Below are positions 25,478 to 38,782 of a stretch of DNA of 64,000 bases, piece after piece. Position 1 is the stretch's first letter, and each line of letters begins with the position of its first letter. The translations under genes were made by a program, and so were the position numbers. The notes under the pieces were generated by a model. That model saw only the letters and a list, made by a program, of their open reading frames with translations, was not told the DNA's origin and did no database searches. This DNA is from Eumeta japonica (lineage: Eukaryota; Arthropoda; Insecta; Lepidoptera; Psychidae), in NCBI GenBank assembly GCA_005406025.1, contig BGZK01001200.1, positions 62,001 through 126,000 on the forward strand, given 5' to 3'.

Positions 25478-25705
25478 CATTGCAGCGCCACCTGGCGGTG
25501 AGTTACGTCAATGGGGATAGCATAATCATTTTCTCCGTAAAAAAATATATATACATAATGATTTTCATGACAATCGGTTGAAGGAAGGAAAAGTCGACAC
25601 AGCGGCGCTCCGTCTGGTGGCGAGCAACGTCAATGGGAATAGCATAAAAACCTTCTCCGTGAAAAAATACATGTATATACCAATTTTCATAATGATCGGT
25701 CAAAT
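25478..25705. repeat. Two-copy tandem duplication, 122-bp period
   Basis: ACGTCAATGGGGATAGCATA (25505) and ACGTCAATGGGAATAGCATA (25627) are 122 bases apart. Both are followed by CTTCTCCGT or TTTCTCCGT, an A-run, an AT-rich stretch and ATTTTCATRA...TCGGT. Both units start with an AGCGCCACC or GGCGCTCC motif. The 66-codon minus-strand frame across it shows the same duplication in its peptide. Probably a partial duplication within a dispersed repeat. Confidence 0.75.
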
Positions 25706-26274
25706 AATTTCTGAGTCTATCGATTTCATAATATACACATCCTTCTTTATATTATCTACTACGCGGAACTCATAATTTTCTAAACATCACATTTTATATT
25801 AGAAAAATAATAATGTAAGCAAATATGGAAAAAAAAAATATAAGAAGTGAAATTTGGAAAAGCGAATCTATCAAAAAAAGGTGCCAAATACGGACCCCTC
25901 AGTTGGCGCGCGCGACTCGCACTTGACGGATTTTCAACTTTAACATTTGTTTTGATATCTGAGGACCGTTTATTTACATAGATGGATGGAAGGCAAAAAT
26001 TTACTAAAGCACACGATGAAACACAGGGATAAATCTCTCAGTAATTCTGGGTCGTCGACATCGCGGTCAACGTTTCGGACGTGCGCTGCGACAGGAAGGG
26101 CTCTTCGGAACTGGACCACTCGGAACGATAAACCTGTTAGGATCAACGGCCTACCTTAATTGATGTATCTGTATGGATAAATGCATAAAATACGAAAACT
26201 TGAGGATGAATTGGGTCGTTAACAAACGTACAATAATGATTTGAATAACAGTATTACAAATACATATTATAATA

Positions 26275-26306
26275 ATAAGATATTATTATGATTAATAATA
26301 TCTTAT
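26275..26306. repeat. Perfect AT-rich hairpin
   Basis: 14-base arms (ATAAGATATTATTA / TAATAATATCTTAT) around TGAT. AT-only arms in AT-rich DNA have a fair chance of arising by drift. Confidence 0.7.
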
Positions 26307-28527
26307 GATTATCCTATAAATTTGAACTCCCTTAAGTCTCATTCACAAAGAGCCATAAAAAACAATAGAATATCATTTTTATTAGTTACTCGTCTACTAG
26401 AGATTAATAAATCTGTAAATTAGACGGACAGGATTTTGCTATTAACATTACGTAAAGTAATATTACATATTATATACATCAATATGAAATATGGGATTAA
26501 GAGATTCCAGTCAGACTTTTCCATTTCTCATAGATTTCGTTAACTACTGTTATAATAAATAATTAACATACTTCTGATGTAGTGAATGCTCATATGAAAC
26601 TTAATCAGAAGAGGGTTTAGGTCAAAACTGCATGTCTAGAAAACACAACTCAATTTATTTAATAGTTTCACGAGTGCATCAACGGTACTTAGAAATGAAT
26701 TCCGAACTTCATAAATCTGAGCAGTAACGTGTTACAACAAGGGCGATTTTCAGCGAATCCTCAGCGGCGGCGACCGAATGGAAGATCAGGAAAGGAAGGA
26801 AGATGTGACAGAAAACAAAAGTGCTGCTAGAAAAAGACACCAAAAACCTAAATTACAGGACGGGAATAAATGAATTTCCTCTGGAGTTAACGAGAGCGAA
26901 ATAATTGATTTCTTCATGCAACACCATATGCATGTCGGTGAGGCGAGCCGTAGTTTTATGGCTAGTGTGTAACCCCTCAGTGAGGAGGCGACCCTGGCAA
27001 TAGTTCAAGATCAATAACTATTACGTAAGTGTACCATTATCTGAACTAGAAGAACGTAAAGCATTTCTTGTTGATACTTAGAAGGAGCTGTTATCAAATT
27101 AGCTTGTAGGTAAGGCATTGATGTAGGTAAATGCATTAGCACGCCCGATGCTTTTTATTGTAATATTTGTAATAAAGCTCGTTAGCTCAAATGGACTGAC
27201 ACAAGTCGTCTATATTTTATACATATTTGTATACGGAGGTTGGAATTCAAATAATTTCCGATCTAAGTCAATACTGGATTGCGAGTAAATAAATTTTATT
27301 TAGATTTGTCACGTGAATAGACGTAAAAGAAATCAACAAGCGGAATTTGAATAATAAACAAATTGAACCGTTTATTGTTTCAAATGAAAGTATTGAATGA
27401 AATGAGAAAATAAATTATTGTTGAAGTACACGAGATCTGGAATTTTGGACAAAATACAAGGCTACAGACTACGTAGCTGCATTTACAACAAAAAAAATGT
27501 GTACTTTTGTGTTTTGACGTACTATTGTTTTTGAAGCGGAAGGAAAAAAGTAAAAAACACGACGTGTTGGATGGGGTTCGCAACGAAAAAAACGTGTGAC
27601 GACGGGAATGTATAACACCACAACTGACTTTTAAATCGATCGTACGAGGTTTTTTTTTTGTCATTGATAAATGTTTAAAATATTTAGATGAATATATTTT
27701 TGATAAATGACTAAAAACCTTAATCTACTGTTTATTTTACGAATATTAAGTAATTAAAAATACTAACAATTATATCTATCTAAAATTATTTTAAGCGTAT
27801 TTGTTGAACATGATTCCGAATCCTAAAATAAAACTGCTACAAAAAATTTTAATGTACATATATGACTATATGTCGTCCATTTATTTGTGCTATGTATTTA
27901 TGTGATACAGCCTCCTGTTCGAAATTGTATATACATACACGTTTTAATACATATACAATTTAGACAATATATGGTTAATAAGTGGGTAGTTTGAATTTAT
28001 TTAGAAACAATTCGGTACTATTTAGTTACATAAACTGATACCTTAATTTAGTACACTATATACAAGATATCTCTAGTGCATTGTCATTATAGTCACGTTT
28101 TGGTTATGTTCATGGTTAGTAACGGCTTGATAGAGAGTTTGATGATGAAGAGGCTAGCAATGGAATCTCAATGAATGCAGGCGTTGGATTTTTGACTCTA
28201 AATGTTTATTTTGCGGGAGCTATTTTAAACCTGCAAAGTTGAGAAATTGATCACCGAAACGGATTTAAAATTGGACCTCAGCAATCGCAGAAGCTATACC
28301 ATTGACCTATGGTGATATAACACATGTTATATCGTGTCTTAAGTGTGTTTCTACAGGTCATTATATTCGAAATGACTATTAATGTTACGTTTATCTACCT
28401 TAACAGTATGAATATCCGTAAAGAATTGATTTCAAAGCTCTCTCAAAATGCGGGTATGATAAAAATACAACTTATATTTTACCTTGCCATTATTGAATAA
28501 TATAGTCTATACATAAAAAATACTATA

Positions 28528-28561
28528 CATAATCTATACATAAAAATATGTATAGATTATG
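28528..28561. repeat. Perfect AT-rich hairpin
   Basis: 15-base arms (CATAATCTATACATA / TATGTATAGATTATG) around AAAA. The words TCTATACATA and TCTATA recur just outside, so the hairpin sits in a small local repeat cluster (28500-28580). Confidence 0.75.
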
Positions 28562-28904
28562 GATATAATCTATATATATTTTGAATCCATCCAAATAAAC
28601 CCATACATATTTTTTTATTGTATGCAACAGCAACATTTAAGTAGTATCTTTAGTTTTATTGGTGAATGGGAACTTTAACGTCAAATGAGCTTTAGTTGGA
28701 TATATTATATAATGCAACGATAGCTATAAAAATAAGACAAGTTACGTGTATCCAAGCTATTTTTATTCAATACAAAACTCACTTGCATGCTTTTCACTTT
28801 ATCGACCGGTCGCCTCTCAGACATGCCTACACATGCATATCTATACAATGCAGACGAAGCTCGCTGCAGGCTGCGAACCGCTGAATCCCGGAAAACTACC
28901 GACC

Positions 28905-29050
28905 CAGTCTAGACGTGGGGGCGCGCCGCCTCCCCGGCGCGCCCGCCCCGCGGCCCTCGACCCCCTCGGCTTCGGCGACGCTTTCACCGCATCGCGCAAC
29001 AACGCACCGGCCACCCCGAGGATCTCTTCAGACAGGCGCAGAAGTACCCG
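28905..29050. other. GC/CpG-rich island
   Basis: GGGGGCGCGCCGCCTCCCCG followed by CCCGCCCCGCGGCCC. Overlapping frames yield Pro/Arg/Ala-rich peptides with no family match. Confidence 0.4.
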
Positions 29051-30284
29051 TAGCTTGTATATACATGCACTTTAAGGTGTCGAATGAAACTTTCGTTTAC
29101 GACAAAAATCATTTTAACAAGCCAAAAACTACGAATACGAAGTACTAATTTCTGCAACATTTTTTTAAATAAAATGTAACATTTCTATGAGTTACCATTT
29201 GTATTGAACATGTAATGCGATCACTGTTGAATCGTGCAAGCTTCAAAATGAATAACACAACGACATCAACATATAACTGTATATTACAGCAGGTGTACAT
29301 CGATATAACATAAATCCTAAGGGAAAAATTTAAATGGTTTTTTCTTCCAAAATATGCACTTTACCAACGAAAAGTATGTATCGAAAGTAATAACAAAAAC
29401 TACTCCTCCGAACTCATCGAACAACTTAGCTGTAATGAAATACCACGAAGATATATACATAATCATAATCATAATCGGTAACATTAGTGTTCCATGAGAT
29501 GCAGGACGACGTCGCGGCGGGTCGCTGCGGAGGGAGCGGCTGGTACACTGCTTTGAAACACTAAACGTAGCAATTTCACGATGGTATTTTATATAAATAC
29601 TGTTGGATATACTTTGTGTCTGCACCACAATTTTAACTATAATAATCTCGACAAAAATCCTTTGTAAAAAGAACACCAACTAACACACGGACTTGACAAG
29701 AAACCCGTAAAACATGTTAAGGATATTAATATGATCTGTTGGATATCACATCCAAAACCTGTCGCATTTGGAACAACTGTTTTATCGGTGAAAATGCATA
29801 GGTTAGTTCTCAATACAGGAATGTATTAAATGTTATTAAACAATAAAAAAGATATAAGCATAGTTATTACATTTGTATAGAAAACATGGAATCGTTTCTT
29901 TTCTACAGCTCTGAAGAATTAAAGTTTCACAGGAAGTTATCATGACGAAGGCCGAATTAATAATAAATATATTTTTATAATGATTGTCATGACACGCGTG
30001 TCTAATTAATATGCATAACCTCCAACGCATTTCAGAAAGACTGATAAATACGATACCGTATTGTAATATCGCATATCAGTGAAAAATGATGTATAATTAA
30101 TTATTTATCTATAATCGGAACGCATATCAAACAAATCGGTTTTGTATTTTGGTGTATTTATATTTGGTGCTATACGCTATCTCAAAAATTCATATTACGA
30201 TTGCAAGGACTGAAAAATTCGTAAACATATATTCACTACGTGTGCATTATCGAAACGTGTGCGATGGTCGTGCTCGGTCGTAAG

Positions 30285-30625
30285 CGAACGGCGACGGTGA
30301 TGCACCAGTGACTGAGTGCGCTGCAGTGGGTTAGTGAGAGTGAACTGCAGCGGCGTTGCGTGGGGCGGGCGGCGGCGGCGGGCGGCGGCGGGGGGGACGC
30401 GGTGTGAGGCCAGACGGGAGGCGGCGCGACGTCGACGCCGACGCACCTCACTTCCGCATCCGCTACATACGTGCGATGCACATTATATCCACAGACGGCG
30501 TCGTCCCCCGCGCCGCGCCGCCGCCCCAGACGCGCCACAAAGCCGATTCGCTTAAAGACACCGCTACTCTTAGCGACGTAGGCATGCGAGCGCTTCCCGA
30601 AGCTTTGGCAGCGCTCTCATAAACG
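30285..30625. other. GC/CpG-rich island with GGC triplets
   Basis: One of the larger islands. It holds a GGC-triplet-like run around 30365-30397 ending in a G7 tract, CpG-dense flanks, and CTGCAG/AGTGC words at 30315-30350. Four frames of 79-100 codons on both strands cross it without domain similarity. Confidence 0.45.
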
Positions 30626-31755
30626 TCCACGAGTCGTTTATGAGGATCGCGTACCTACGGCTCGGGCATCGCAGTCTACGCGGCGATAGCGAAGAAGCAT
30701 TTCGACAGACACCTTTATTGCCCTTTTTTCCATTTTAGTGACTTATTATTCGATATTCCTCAATTATTTTTGTTATGCAACACTCATATACAGATTAAAT
30801 CGAAAACTTAAACACTTCAAAAACTATTAAACAGAGAATTAACCCAATCTGTGAATATGGAACTTTAACACACGACTTAGTGACAGTTATGAGGAATAAT
30901 AAAATATGCAATTGTAATGATGAAATCAAATTGAGATCCAAGTCCCCGGGTCTAAAATAAAAGAAAAAGTGTCTGTCTGGAATGGGATGACAAAACAGTA
31001 AACAAAGAGCACAGAGTCAATAAGATAAACTTAGATGATAATGATAAAATAATAATGAAACAAGTAATAATGTTAGCGATCTCTTGTTACAAACCAAAAA
31101 ACAAGTAACTCACTAAAAATTAGGCCATGCCTTCGACTCATTATAAACTTTACCATTCATCGTCGTTATAATACTTTAGTAAATATGAATTACATTTTGA
31201 TTTCTTCTGAGTTTCTTGAAAACTGAAATCAGTATCTTCATGTAATGCTCAAAGTTCTAATATTCTTAAATCCAATAAAATCTAGGTATCAGTAAACATG
31301 TTAGTTAACTCGGGTCAACTAAATATATTGTACGTTTCTCTGTTTTTCGTCATCAACGGCGAAGTTAATGTTTAAAATGATATCTTGATTCTTGATGATT
31401 CATTTTGATAAACTATTAAAGGAGACATGCCGCACCGACATAAAACACCTTTAAGAAATATGTAAGGATTGTTCAACGATTATCGGGCACCCTTAAACTC
31501 CGTTGTATTTCTCTATATTTTAATATGTCTTAATAACTGTAATTTATGCTTTATTCTTTTTATAGATTATATTAATTAAATTTCCATTGGGAAATCGTGA
31601 TTTGTGCGCGTAACGAACGACGAGTCCGTACGGTGAATTATCTATATGTTTATCAACAAACCATTTTGTCATCAAAAAAATAATACATACGTTATCAAAT
31701 AAATTTTACAATAAAAATAATTGAAAGTGAATTTAATAGGAAAAGAAGTTAAAAC

Positions 31756-31797
31756 GTGGTATCGTCATTCTTATTGATATAAGAATGACGATACCAC
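31756..31797. repeat. Perfect 19-bp-stem hairpin
   Basis: Left arm GTGGTATCGTCATTCTTAT (31756-31774), loop TGAT (31775-31778), right arm its exact reverse complement (31779-31797). The arms have mixed composition, unlike the AT-only hairpins nearby, so chance is less likely. The stem is too short for a classical pre-miRNA. It could be a recent snap-back duplication or a tiny inverted-repeat insertion. Confidence 0.85.
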
Positions 31798-32289
31798 CGA
31801 ACAGATTTTATTGTAATTCGTATAATAACACAAATTGACACTTATTTAAAAAAATCTTTAAACCCAGAGTTAATAAAAATGCTATTTTTATAGTCGCATT
31901 ATAAATTAGTTTCATAATGCATACCATTAACATTTACGAATTATATGGACTTAAAGTTATATTCTAGGAACATTAATTATAAAAAATCGTAGAGAGCTGA
32001 ATATTGATCAATAAACAGAAAAGAAAATTAAAAAAAAATGTTTATCATTTTCTCGATATAAACTATTTACTTGTAGTTTTAAATCATTTTTTTTTATTGA
32101 TACATGCAAACACGAAATGTCATTATGGAATCAATGTTACTATTAGAAGTTCATTGACGTTTATTTATTAAAACAGATTTGAGAATAATTTTTCTCATTA
32201 TTATAGTTTCACACAATATGTTCAGAATGAGCACGGTGCATGCGTCAATTGAAACGGTACACGTATCATACGCGTCACATTTAACAAGT

Positions 32290-32450
32290 CGTTTTCGACG
32301 ACGGCCAGTGCTGTCCATGGAGCAGCTGAAGAGCCGGCAAAGAAGTCTGCACCGACGAGGCGAGGTCAAGACCCGCGCGCGGGTCGTCGGCCGGGGCGGG
32401 GCGCGCCGCCCGGCCGCGCCCCGACCCGCCCCCGCGCGCCCTGCAATCGT
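32290..32450. other. GC/CpG-rich island
   Basis: Peak at 32370-32445 with CCCGCGCGCGGGTCGTCGGC and GGGGCGGGGCGCGCC. The left part, from CGACGACGGCC, is moderately GC-rich. Confidence 0.4.
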
Positions 32451-32964
32451 ATGCTACTGACGCTGCTCTGCAGATGAACTTCGTGCAAAGGTACTACCAG
32501 CTATTTCTATTACGAAAACTCTATTCGATGAGTACGGCCATTCTTACGCTACTAATTTAAAACGAGTTGCGTATCTACATATACCGATATTTAGCAAAAA
32601 TGGATAGAGAGAAATAGTGAATTTTTCATATTTCCATTTTAAATTCATTTGCATTTAAGTATCAATTTATTTGCTTCAGATATTGCTATTTGAGCGAAAA
32701 TGAAACGAAACTACTCAAACATATTATTTTCAAAAAACGGTTTGAAATATCACAAAAAGTATTTTTACAGATAATAACGATACATCTTTTAAACATTAAT
32801 TTCATATTGTTTGCATAAATTACATATCTCCAAAACATTACAACTTAGTGCTTCCTGCTAGTGTGATGTATAAAAAAGTAGAAAATACAAATAAGAATTG
32901 TTTTTTTTTTAATATATTCACAATCTACCACAATCAGATAACTATTATGTTTGGAAAAAATAAT

Positions 32965-33055
32965 GCGACATTGCAGTGAGGCGAGACGTGTGCGAACCAA
33001 CTTGCAGTTTCACCTGACGCTGGTGCAGCGCCGGTGCACTGCGTGGTTTCACTTA
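32965..33055. other. TGCA-rich mixed-composition patch
   Basis: Contains CATTGCAGTGAGGCGAGACG, AACTTGCAGTTTCACC and GGTGCAGCGCCGGTGCACTG within 90 bases. The GTGCA/TGCAC/TGCAG enrichment resembles that at 44.5-44.7 and 46.8-47.1 kb. Confidence 0.35.
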
Positions 33056-33359
33056 TACTTTCCTCTGGGCGAAGCGCGAAGAAATTGAAATATTAATCGA
33101 AAAGAAATATTGACGAGCGACATCGTATACCTAAGTATCCGATGGGAATGGATTTTTGGAATGGAAGCAGCTATGCAAGTTCGTATGGGAGGACATGCTT
33201 TTGTAGAGACACGAGTATTTAGGCTTTTGACTAATCTTGAACTAGACAAAAGTAGTAAAAAAGTAAATGGAAATAGAACATCCATTTTCGACGCAAATAA
33301 AATTGCGGGCAGCCGTTTTTTGATACATTTTTATATATCGATCTTCGTCGTGATCGCCT

Positions 33360-33465
33360 TCGAAATTATGAACCAAATTAAAGTCAGAATTGAAATACAC
33401 ATCGAGATCGAGGATAGAATTTGTATTGGGATCGAAATAGGAATAAAATCTATATCCAAGTTGAT
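33360..33465 (-). repeat. Degenerate hexamer repeat, locus 2 (reverse sense)
   Basis: Words such as CAGAATTGAAATACACATCG, GAGATCGAGGATAGAATT and GGGATCGAAATAGGAAT keep a six-base phase. They are the reverse-strand form of the GATTCC-type repeat. The Ile/Glu-alternating peptide of the 122-codon frame 33110-33478 comes from this period and is not evidence of a gene. Confidence 0.5.
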
Positions 33466-35759
33466 CAACTCATGGTAACCACTAGTAATATATGTGTCCG
33501 AAACTGTATGTTTGAATTTTCAGGTGCAATAAAAATGTTGGTCTCTACAAAATAATATCTAGTTAGATGTATTTAAATACTAAACTAATCACTGAATAAT
33601 ATCTACCAAAATTTGTACAAAAATAATATACGAATTATAAAAAAAAATACCCTCGTTAAACTACCAATAAATAACAAATGGCCGTAATTAGTTATGAAAG
33701 TCAACATTATTACTGTAAATATAATACTACTCCATCAAAGCTTTGAAAATAGACCAGGAGTGTATATTGTAATGACCTCTAAATCTAGTGACCACTTTAA
33801 ACTATGCGGAACTCATGATCAGCGGTGATTGAGGTTCAATTTAAGATTGATTCACATAATTGAGCGTATGAACAGCTATGTATTTGATACAGCGCAAATT
33901 ATCTAATCTAGCAATAACCAGGAGATCCACGTGTAAGGCTGATCCGTAATGGCATCTAAATATTTAAAAGACTTTCTCAAATACCAAATATTGATTTGTT
34001 GATCCAGAAGGAAGCTGAATAATAAATTTGTGATATAAATATTTTGTGTGCGCACGTATTGCTTAGTTTAAAAAGTACAGTACAATGCCCCAGTAATATT
34101 ACCTGCTTAATTATATATTTAAACAATAAGCCGCATTTTCAAAGAAAAATAGTAGTGTTCAGTTATTTTATTTTCAAATTTTATCATAAGCTCTTTTATA
34201 AGGTATAATTTCAATTTTCCATCCTTTGCACTTGTACCGTTTTAATATGAAAACTTTTCGTAACTTGTGGAAAAATCTTGAATCCAGGAATAAACAAGAG
34301 TATAATTGACAGCATCAACATAAAGGTAAATCTGATGATTTGCAAATCTCATGATTTATCTTTCACCAAATTAGTAAAACTGCTTACTTGTTATTGTATT
34401 AGATTTTCAAACTTTAATTGTAAGCCTCGCGAGTTCAGAGCTAAATTTTTAATTCTAAGCACAGTAAGTTAAAAATCGTTATGAACAATCATTAGAACTA
34501 TTTTTTAAATAGTAATAACAACTATTTTTGACTGTTTTTCCATTGTTATTTCGAAAACTCTTGAAATGAATGGTACTATGGTCAATAATATACTTTTCTC
34601 ACCATGTCTGTTTCATAAATCGATGACCAGTAACGAATACATAACACTTATCGGCCCGTATTTTTCTTATTACGAAAAAGTTTCTATCATTCTACAAATA
34701 CTTATGTCTTGAAATATTTCTTACGCTACGAAGAGAAAAACATTTCCAGTGAGTCATAGCGATGTTTCAGCGTTTTCGGTGGGAATCCCCAGAAGCGAGA
34801 GGGACACGTCACCGGGAGCGCCAGGCTCCGGGCTGACTCATAAGGCTGTTTGATGCTACACATTCATTACACTGACTTTATGCATAGCCACTTCGTTATT
34901 TATTATGGTGACGGTAAAAATGAAGTCATTTATACGACCTCCACGTTTCATTTATATCAGAAATTCTAACACAAAATACTTATTAATTTTGTGATGAAAA
35001 ACAATAAAATCTTTGTGTCTATGATGGATTTTAGTTTGTATTTTAGAAAATTTTTTATAAATAGTAATAATATCAATCACATCATTGTAGTTTTTAGAAA
35101 CGAAACTTGTTAAATAATAGAGATTCCCCACATAAATAATCCCAAAACACAATAATTAATTAGCCGATGTTCTTAGCTACCCTTAGCTGTTCTTATGTAG
35201 TGCGTGATGGGTACATCCACAATGCGCGCATACGCGACATTACTTTATCGATTTATATCGTTGCATGTATCCTATCGCTGGGCATATGTAGCTCTCTTTT
35301 GCTCTACTGGCATGGCCTCAGAATGTATAGCTCGTTTTCCTTCTCCTTACGTTATATCTTCCTTCTCTTTCATGTAACGAAATGTACCTAAACGTGACGT
35401 GTCATTGAAATTTAACTTTTAGCTCTCGTCTAATTATCGATCATCGAAACGCCACCTAAGAAGTTTCACTTTAAAACTTTTACTAAAATTTTGTTTACAA
35501 ATTTTACTAATTATTTGGTATGTAATATTCTACTCTGTAATATTTTTTTGCTAGTGATTCTAGATACATCTATTCTGTTGGTTCTTCCGCCAGCCTACTA
35601 GTTTTGGCCTTTCTTTTTTTAAATTTTTTTTTATTATTATTGTTTAAACAATCGAATATTATAGAAATTAAATGTATAGGCATTCCAATAAAGGTTCAAG
35701 ACAACAAAAAATTGAGTTAAAATCACAATGCTTGTCTGCGTGCCGCATGTAGCATAGTG

Positions 35760-35880
35760 CTACGTCCGCGCGTTTGCTACGCGCTACGACCAGCCGCCGC
35801 GGCGCGCCCGGCCCGGCGCCAGCGCAGCGGGTCAGTGCCACTGCGCGGTGCAGTGCCCGCACGCCGCCTCGCCTAGTCGT
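35760..35880. other. GC/CpG-rich island
   Basis: CCGCCGCGGCGCGCCCGGCC followed by CAGTGCCACTGCGCGGTGCAG. Both strands are open for 60-88 codons because of composition. Confidence 0.4.
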
Positions 35881-36344
35881 TTCTAACTCTAGCTCACTGA
35901 CATTTTTTTTTCTATTACCTGCATTCTCAAGCAAAACTCGTCCAAACCTGCTTTGAAACTAGATAACGTGTAACTTACATATATAGTGTATTCCTTTTCA
36001 GAAATTATACCTTTAAGTTGTGTAAATGGATGCGTTTGCGTTTAAAACATTAGTTCATATTACATTACAAATCAGTTTTTTTTTAGGTAATGAATTGAAT
36101 AACATATACTTCATTATATTTAAGTTAATAGTAAGTTTGAAAATTGCATACTTCTCCAAATTAGAATATTTTTATGTAAAGGCATTTATCAGAGAAGTTT
36201 TAAGAAAATAAATTTATTAGACGAAGATATTAATTTTAGATTATTTCAACAAACAAATTATGTTTTATGTTATCCGTTTTTTTCTATCTACCGATAAAGA
36301 AATAATGTAATCATTATTGTAATATAGACAAGCTCTATCCGTGC

Positions 36345-36530
36345 GCGTACCAGTGAATCACTATCACGACTCAAATCGGCACGAGATGCAATTCACTTTC
36401 ATGTTGCGAGACAGCGCGGGGTGTGGAGCGTGCAGCGCGGGCGGCCGTTCGGCGCGGGCGCATAGTGCAACGCCCTGATGAACTTGGCTCATGGTAACTG
36501 GGCCGACGCGGGCGCACTCGCGTTTACACA
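36345..36530. other. GC/CpG-rich island
   Basis: GCGGGCGGCCGTTCGGCGCG with flanking GTGCAGCGCGG, preceded by a mixed-composition lead-in from about 36345. No frame of note. Confidence 0.4.
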
Positions 36531-36769
36531 CTAATTACGATCCGTCGTATCGCAAGTTGTAGTTGTGAAAGAGCTTACAAGCAAAGGCTTATTTGAATCA
36601 CGCCCTTCACTGGGCTGCAATGTGACGCGTATATAATTTATCTGTAGTACATACGGGAATTAAGAATTTATCGCGTTCACAGTTATGTTAGAGACGTTAT
36701 TTCACAACATAAACCTTATTAAAGAAGTGCCCATTATTGTCAGTTATTGCACAGAGATTTAAAAATGAA

Positions 36770-36770
<1 letters not shown>

Positions 36771-36821
<51 letters not shown>
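36771..36821. repeat. (TA)n microsatellite
   Basis: Uninterrupted TA dinucleotide run of about 50 bases. Confidence 0.97.
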
Positions 36822-36824
<3 letters not shown>

Positions 36825-36954
36825 CTCTACTCTGATATAGCTTCATGGATGTTTCGCTTAAACGTCATCTATTTCATTAAAACAAATTGTTCTTACTTAT
36901 CATCAAAGAACATTCACCCGAATGTCATAATAATGTATGCAACACTTGCATATT

Positions 36955-37275
36955 ATAGACTAGCTGCTCGCCGCCCTAATCGCTGTACGTAAACTACAAT
37001 TTAACAATGTGCTTTTCTGATTCGAACCTGATTTCGATGTCGTTCTCGTCCTGCTCCATGTTCTAATGTCGCCTCCTTTACCGATTTCGATCCTTCCTAG
37101 GGCGTTACCGCTGTTTGCTGGTGCTTACAATTTTTTTTTTTCGGTGTTTTATGATACTTTTATAGGTCGCAAAGGATATAGTTTTCAGAAGATCTACCTC
37201 CATATAAAATTTAATCACCATCCGCTCAGCCGTTGTGGTGATTAACTCGGACAAATGGAGAGACAGGTATAAAAT
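36955..37275 (-). mobile_element. Dispersed repeat fragment with hexamer tract
   Basis: ACTAGCTGCTCGCCGCCCTA at the left is a degenerate ACTAGCTxxxGCCCGC end. At 37200-37270, AATTTAATCACCATCCGCTC then AGCCGTTGTGGTGATTAACT resembles the internal CCGTT(C/T)AGCCGTTTTGGCGTGATT word of the same repeats, also seen at 25400. Between them, 37018-37095 is a GATTTCGATG-type hexamer-phased tract. Confidence 0.5.
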
Positions 37276-37524
37276 TTTATTTATTATTTGTTTACAATCA
37301 TTATCTTTATAGAAAGTAATGTACATACATAAAAACCTATCCTATCGACACAGGTAGGTTTCGTAAAAAAATATACAATTATTTTAGAGCAATATTGGGC
37401 TATTCCCATAATCTTGTCTGCCTGTTTTTCAGCCAGGCGACATTTTATAAACTCATATGTAGTCCCTACGAGTGGACTATTGAAGGTCATAAGTCTAAGA
37501 GGTGCTTTGCACTTTATAGTAACG

Positions 37525-37549
37525 TATATATATATATATATATATATAA
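37525..37549. repeat. (TA)n microsatellite
   Basis: TA dinucleotide run of about 25 bases. Confidence 0.95.
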
Positions 37550-38782
37550 CATAATTTGATGTGAATTACTTTTCTGTTGCATTTTCAGTAATAATAAAAT
37601 TATCATTATATTATAATGTCATAATATGCGGCATATTATTCATTTTATTTTGTTAGGTTTTAGGGCAATAGTTACTTGAAAGAATTTGTTTTGAAAGAAT
37701 TTTTAGAACAATTTGGAAAGTTTATTTCTTCTTGTACCAACACAGCAACAGTTTAAAATTTGATTAATAAAATATATTTATTTACTACTTAATGCGTGTT
37801 TGTGAATTGTATAGCTTTTTTACAACAAACTTCTGGCAAGTTAAATTATAAAGATTAACTTTAGATACGGAAAGTAAAAATTTATATACTATAATCCTTT
37901 TCAGTGTGAAACTTCCCTCATAAAATGAACCGATCTACTGGAAGTTTAGTTTCATTAATTCAACTCGGAATATTATTTTTTCAGTTTTAAACAAACTCAG
38001 ATACGTGCATTAAAACTAAACGCCCAATTTCTTTGACTCCTTCCCCACTGCACCCATAATCGTTACATAATCCGTAGATCTGGCAAAAATATTGTTACAA
38101 ATTTAATTGACACAGCATGTACTATTGAATTGATACTAGTAGTCCGGATTCATAGTTGAGTCGGATCATCTATATTCCACACAACTTTCTTCTTTTTTAC
38201 ATTTTTAGAAGTAGTCTCCTTTATTGGACGTAGACGTATGGTTATTGTATCTGCTGTAAATGCGATGGTGAATCAGACACGGAAACATCAGTGTAAATGA
38301 ATTTGTCATACTATGGTGAAATTAATTATATCGCATTTAAGCGTGAAATCCCCATACAAAGTATTTTAGGGACAGACTTATATGAAAATTGATATTGTAT
38401 AAATCGGTAAGCGCATTTTGTATAAATAAGTAGTGCAGATAAATAAACTATTAAAGAAAAAGATACATTATAGTTTTGACAGTCGACTGTTGCTTTAAAA
38501 CGCGGAAGTTTTACTAAGAGCCTCTTCCACCATCTTGTTTTAAACGGAAATTTAACAAAAAGTCATTTTTAAAATTAAATATGCTTTTCACGTTTTCCTT
38601 TTAACGATTTTTCCGGCTAAAATCCTATGGAAAAGGCCCTAAATGTCTTATAGGTAAGTGTATAATATGCGGCCGCTGTACGCCAGTTTTTGTAACTTTT
38701 TAGGAGAGAAAGGGTCAATATTGACGGTTTTGGATACGCGGTGTTAAACATTGTATCGTATACGTTGTCATTCTGCAGAAAT

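Larger units (their letters stand above)
25706..28900. other. Gene-free AT-rich stretch
   Basis: No gene, GC island or large repeat is clear. The segments 26030-26140 and 26760-27000 are less AT-rich and might repay a homology search. The minus-strand frame at 27380-27664 is Ser/Cys/Phe-rich without a domain. Two AT hairpins are listed separately. Confidence 0.55.
28905..36765. other. Gene-free region with several GC islands
   Basis: Outside the listed islands and repeats there is AT-rich DNA without a supported gene: 29060-29500, 29550-30280, 30630-31750, 31800-32280, 32450-32985, 33480-34780, 34830-35750, 35890-36340. The minus-strand 120-codon frame at 29317-29679 is hydrophobic and Lys/Phe-rich with no recognisable domain. 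A small GC-rich patch with ACGTCACCGGGAGCGCCAGG lies at 34790-34820. Confidence 0.55.

Noticed and set aside
29317..29679. 120-codon minus-strand frame
   Set aside because: Patchy hydrophobic and Lys/Phe-rich peptide over AT-rich DNA, with no recognisable motif.
30195..30622. Four frames of 79-100 codons
   Set aside because: Same reason: a GGC/CpG-rich island with low stop-codon density and no domain.
33110..33478. 122-codon frame with Ile/Glu alternation
   Set aside because: The periodic part is a translation of the hexamer-phased repeat, not a protein repeat.
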